Source: Microthyrium microscopicum (Eukaryota > Ascomycota > Dothideomycetes > Microthyriales > Microthyriaceae). From it: a DNA stretch of 64,000 nucleotides. Shown one piece after another: positions 62,380 through 64,000 of the stretch. The translations under genes were made by a program, and so were the position numbers. Positions within the stretch are counted from its first letter, which is position 1. Each line of letters opens with the position of its first letter. The stretch lies in NCBI GenBank assembly GCA_010405405.1, contig MU004238.1:1006374-1070373 (forward strand). The letters are read 5' to 3'. Under the pieces are notes generated by a model. It was given only the letters and a program-made list of their open reading frames with translations, made no database searches and was not told the DNA's origin.

Positions 62380-63830
62380 TATACCTAAATCTTTATCTTA
62401 ATACTAAGAGTGCTACGCTTATTTTAAAAGTATTAGTAAGCTCTAAAACTAACTTTACGTAAAAATAGTAAGATCCTAGTACTTATAATAGTAAGAAATA
62501 AGACTTATACTCTTAATAGAAGCTTAAAGTAAAAGACTATCTTTATTATAAAGTACGTACTTTTCTTAATAAGCTATTTTAAGCTATCTAAGTTTATAGT
62601 AAATATAAAGACTTTACTCTTAGTTTCGTTATTAATTATGCTTAATATAACGTACTTAACTTATATACTTCTATAGTAGAGTTTTAGGATAATCTTAATT
62701 ACTATTTTAAAGGTATTAATAAGCGTAAAGCTACCCTTCTTTAGCTATAAAATCTATCTAATAAGATAAAGAAGACTAATAACTTAAGCTCTTATCTAGT
62801 TAAGTTTATTAGTAAAACTAATAAGGCTTGCTTATCTAATACTAATAAACTAACTTATATACGTAATATAATTACTAAAGAACTAATAAGCTATCTCTAT
62901 GCTAGTAAAGTAACTATAAGTACTAAGTTTATAATAAAACTATAATAAGTTAACTACTTCTTAGACTATAAGAAGTCTAATAATAAAGATAAGGATAAGG
63001 ATAAGAATAAAGATAAGAATACCTAAAAGATAATTCTATGTCGTAATAATGCCCTATTTCTACGCCTTAAGAAAGAAGAACGCTACTTATAATATAGTAA
63101 TAAAGGCTATAATCTATAATCTAAAACTATACCTTACTAAGGCAAAGATACTATGTCTAATAATAATATCTAAACTAAATTAGCTTTAATCTATACTTCT
63201 TAGTTATATTATACTCTAAGCGTAGAAAATAATAAAGACGTATCCCTAACCTATAGCTAACGCTAAGGAAATATATAGTTTCTTTATACTAACGTGTAGA
63301 TAAGCTAAACTCTAATAAGGCGTAAAATAAACGAAAGAAACGTTAGATAGAAGCTATCTAAGCTTACCTAAGTAAATCTAAATCTAAGGAAGAATCTTAT
63401 TATAGTATAGTAGTAGTCTATATATTTACTACCTATTTACTAATTAATTAATTACTAAAAACTAATACTATTCTAAAAGTAGAATAATAGTAGAGTACTA
63501 TAGAGAGTATCTTTTTCTTAGATAGCTCTTATACTAAAGTAAAAATTCTTATTAATATAGGTAGTAGCGTATTTAGCATTATTAACCCTTATTACCTTTA
63601 ACTTTATAGCCTTAAATCTATTAAAATATTAAGACTCTATTAAGCTAAGATAGCTAATAGTTACGCTATTACTATTATAACTTATATAGTATTTATTACC
63701 TTACGTATTAATATTTATTTTAAATAAGCCCTATACTTTATTATAGAAATTACTAATTATAATATTATCCTTAGAAACCCTTAGGTTAATAAGTATAAAG
63801 TTATACTTTAAGAAGGCTAGTAAACACTAA
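62380..63830 (+). pseudogene. Decayed Ty3/gypsy-type gag and aspartic protease relic
   Basis: One plus-strand reading path first gives a gag-like part with a Lys/Asp-rich stretch (about 62,970-63,025) and a zinc-knuckle-like segment at about 63,090-63,115 (C/Y-x2-Y-x4 Gly-Tyr where Cys/His would be expected). Next comes a retropepsin-like domain. The catalytic D-T-G position at 63,554-63,562 reads Asn-Ile-Gly, exactly what TpG-to-TpA and CpA-to-TpA changes make of it. A second half follows, ending in an N-I-I-L-(G/R)-N-P-like motif near 63,755-63,783. The order gag-protease and the strand match Ty3/gypsy elements. The reverse transcriptase would lie beyond the window. The relic is inactive. 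Confidence 0.6.
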
Positions 63831-64000
63831 GCTTCTACTCTAAGTACTATCTTTAAAGCTATATAGCTTTATATTGCCCTATTATAGTTAATTATAGAGG
63901 CTAAGTAGTTATAAAAAAGAAGGATAAGAATACTCTTAATTTCTACGTTATTTCTTTCTATATATTTATAACTCTAATATAGTAAGAAAAAAACTAATTC

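Larger units (their letters stand above)
56969..64000. mobile_element. Second AT-rich RIP block: nested or adjacent LTR retrotransposon remains
   Basis: From about 57,000 to the window end the sequence again loses CA and TG steps, and its long frames are broken by TAA/TAG. Near the left border TGATACGTGACGTTAG could be a mutated LTR start: many fungal LTRs begin with TGT(N)ACGTGACG. A second LTR-like start may lie at about 60,648 (TGTTATAAATTCTC...), where the mutation level is visibly lower. Two gag relics and a protease relic are seen (separate entries), so at least two copies or two elements are likely. The block runs off the right edge. Confidence 0.8.

Overview
The window comes from the nuclear genome of a filamentous ascomycete (Pezizomycotina). 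The evidence is short introns (mostly 45-65 nt, GTANGT donors, CTNAC branch sites), a DASH-complex Ask1 gene, a fungal NADH-cytochrome b5 reductase, and two long AT-rich blocks with the mutation signature of repeat-induced point mutation (RIP). I could not fix the class or species. Gene models were built by reading splice sites and frames by hand; 13 genes look complete, one is cut by the left edge, and one is broken.

Layout. 1-10.7 kb: the start of a secreted-protein gene on the minus strand (Agd3-like), divergent from an 8.9-kb gene for a giant membrane glycosyltransferase (Gtb3-like, GT4/PelF-type C-terminus). This resembles part of the galactosaminogalactan (GAG) exopolysaccharide locus of Aspergillus fumigatus. 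11.0-12.4 kb: ask1 (minus). 12.7-25.1 kb: first RIP block, carrying a decayed DNA-transposase-like relic and bordered by related repeats in opposite orientation. 25.2-31 kb: a frameshifted small gene, a tubby/LURP-like gene, a DHA2-type MFS transporter and an acyltransferase-3 gene. 31-34 kb: mcm3 (minus, six exons). 35.9-40 kb: a SURNod19-like secreted protein and a GH114 family glycosidase (related to Ega3, another GAG-locus enzyme). 40.4-41.7 kb: mitochondrial mcr1. 43.8-44.9 kb: a secreted Ser/Thr-rich repeat protein. 45.3-49.8 kb: rmd5/gid2 (minus) divergent from an STB6-like coiled-coil gene. 51.5-53.1 kb: an aquaporin with a long N-terminal extension. 54.2-56.8 kb: a small secreted protein and an unrecognised 420-aa gene. 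57.0-64 kb: second RIP block with remains of LTR retrotransposon gag and protease.

How the parts relate. The housekeeping genes (ask1, mcm3, mcr1, rmd5, STB6-like) are interspersed with genes for surface or secreted functions. The clearest functional theme is extracellular amino-sugar polysaccharide: a candidate deacetylase (Agd3-like, only its first 42 residues visible), a polymerising glycosyltransferase (Gtb3-like) and a galactosaminidase-family GH114 enzyme. If these identities hold, the locus is a GAG cluster whose GH114 member lies about 28 kb from gtb3, on the far side of a transposon block. The other usual members (GH135 Sph3, epimerase Uge3) are not in this window.
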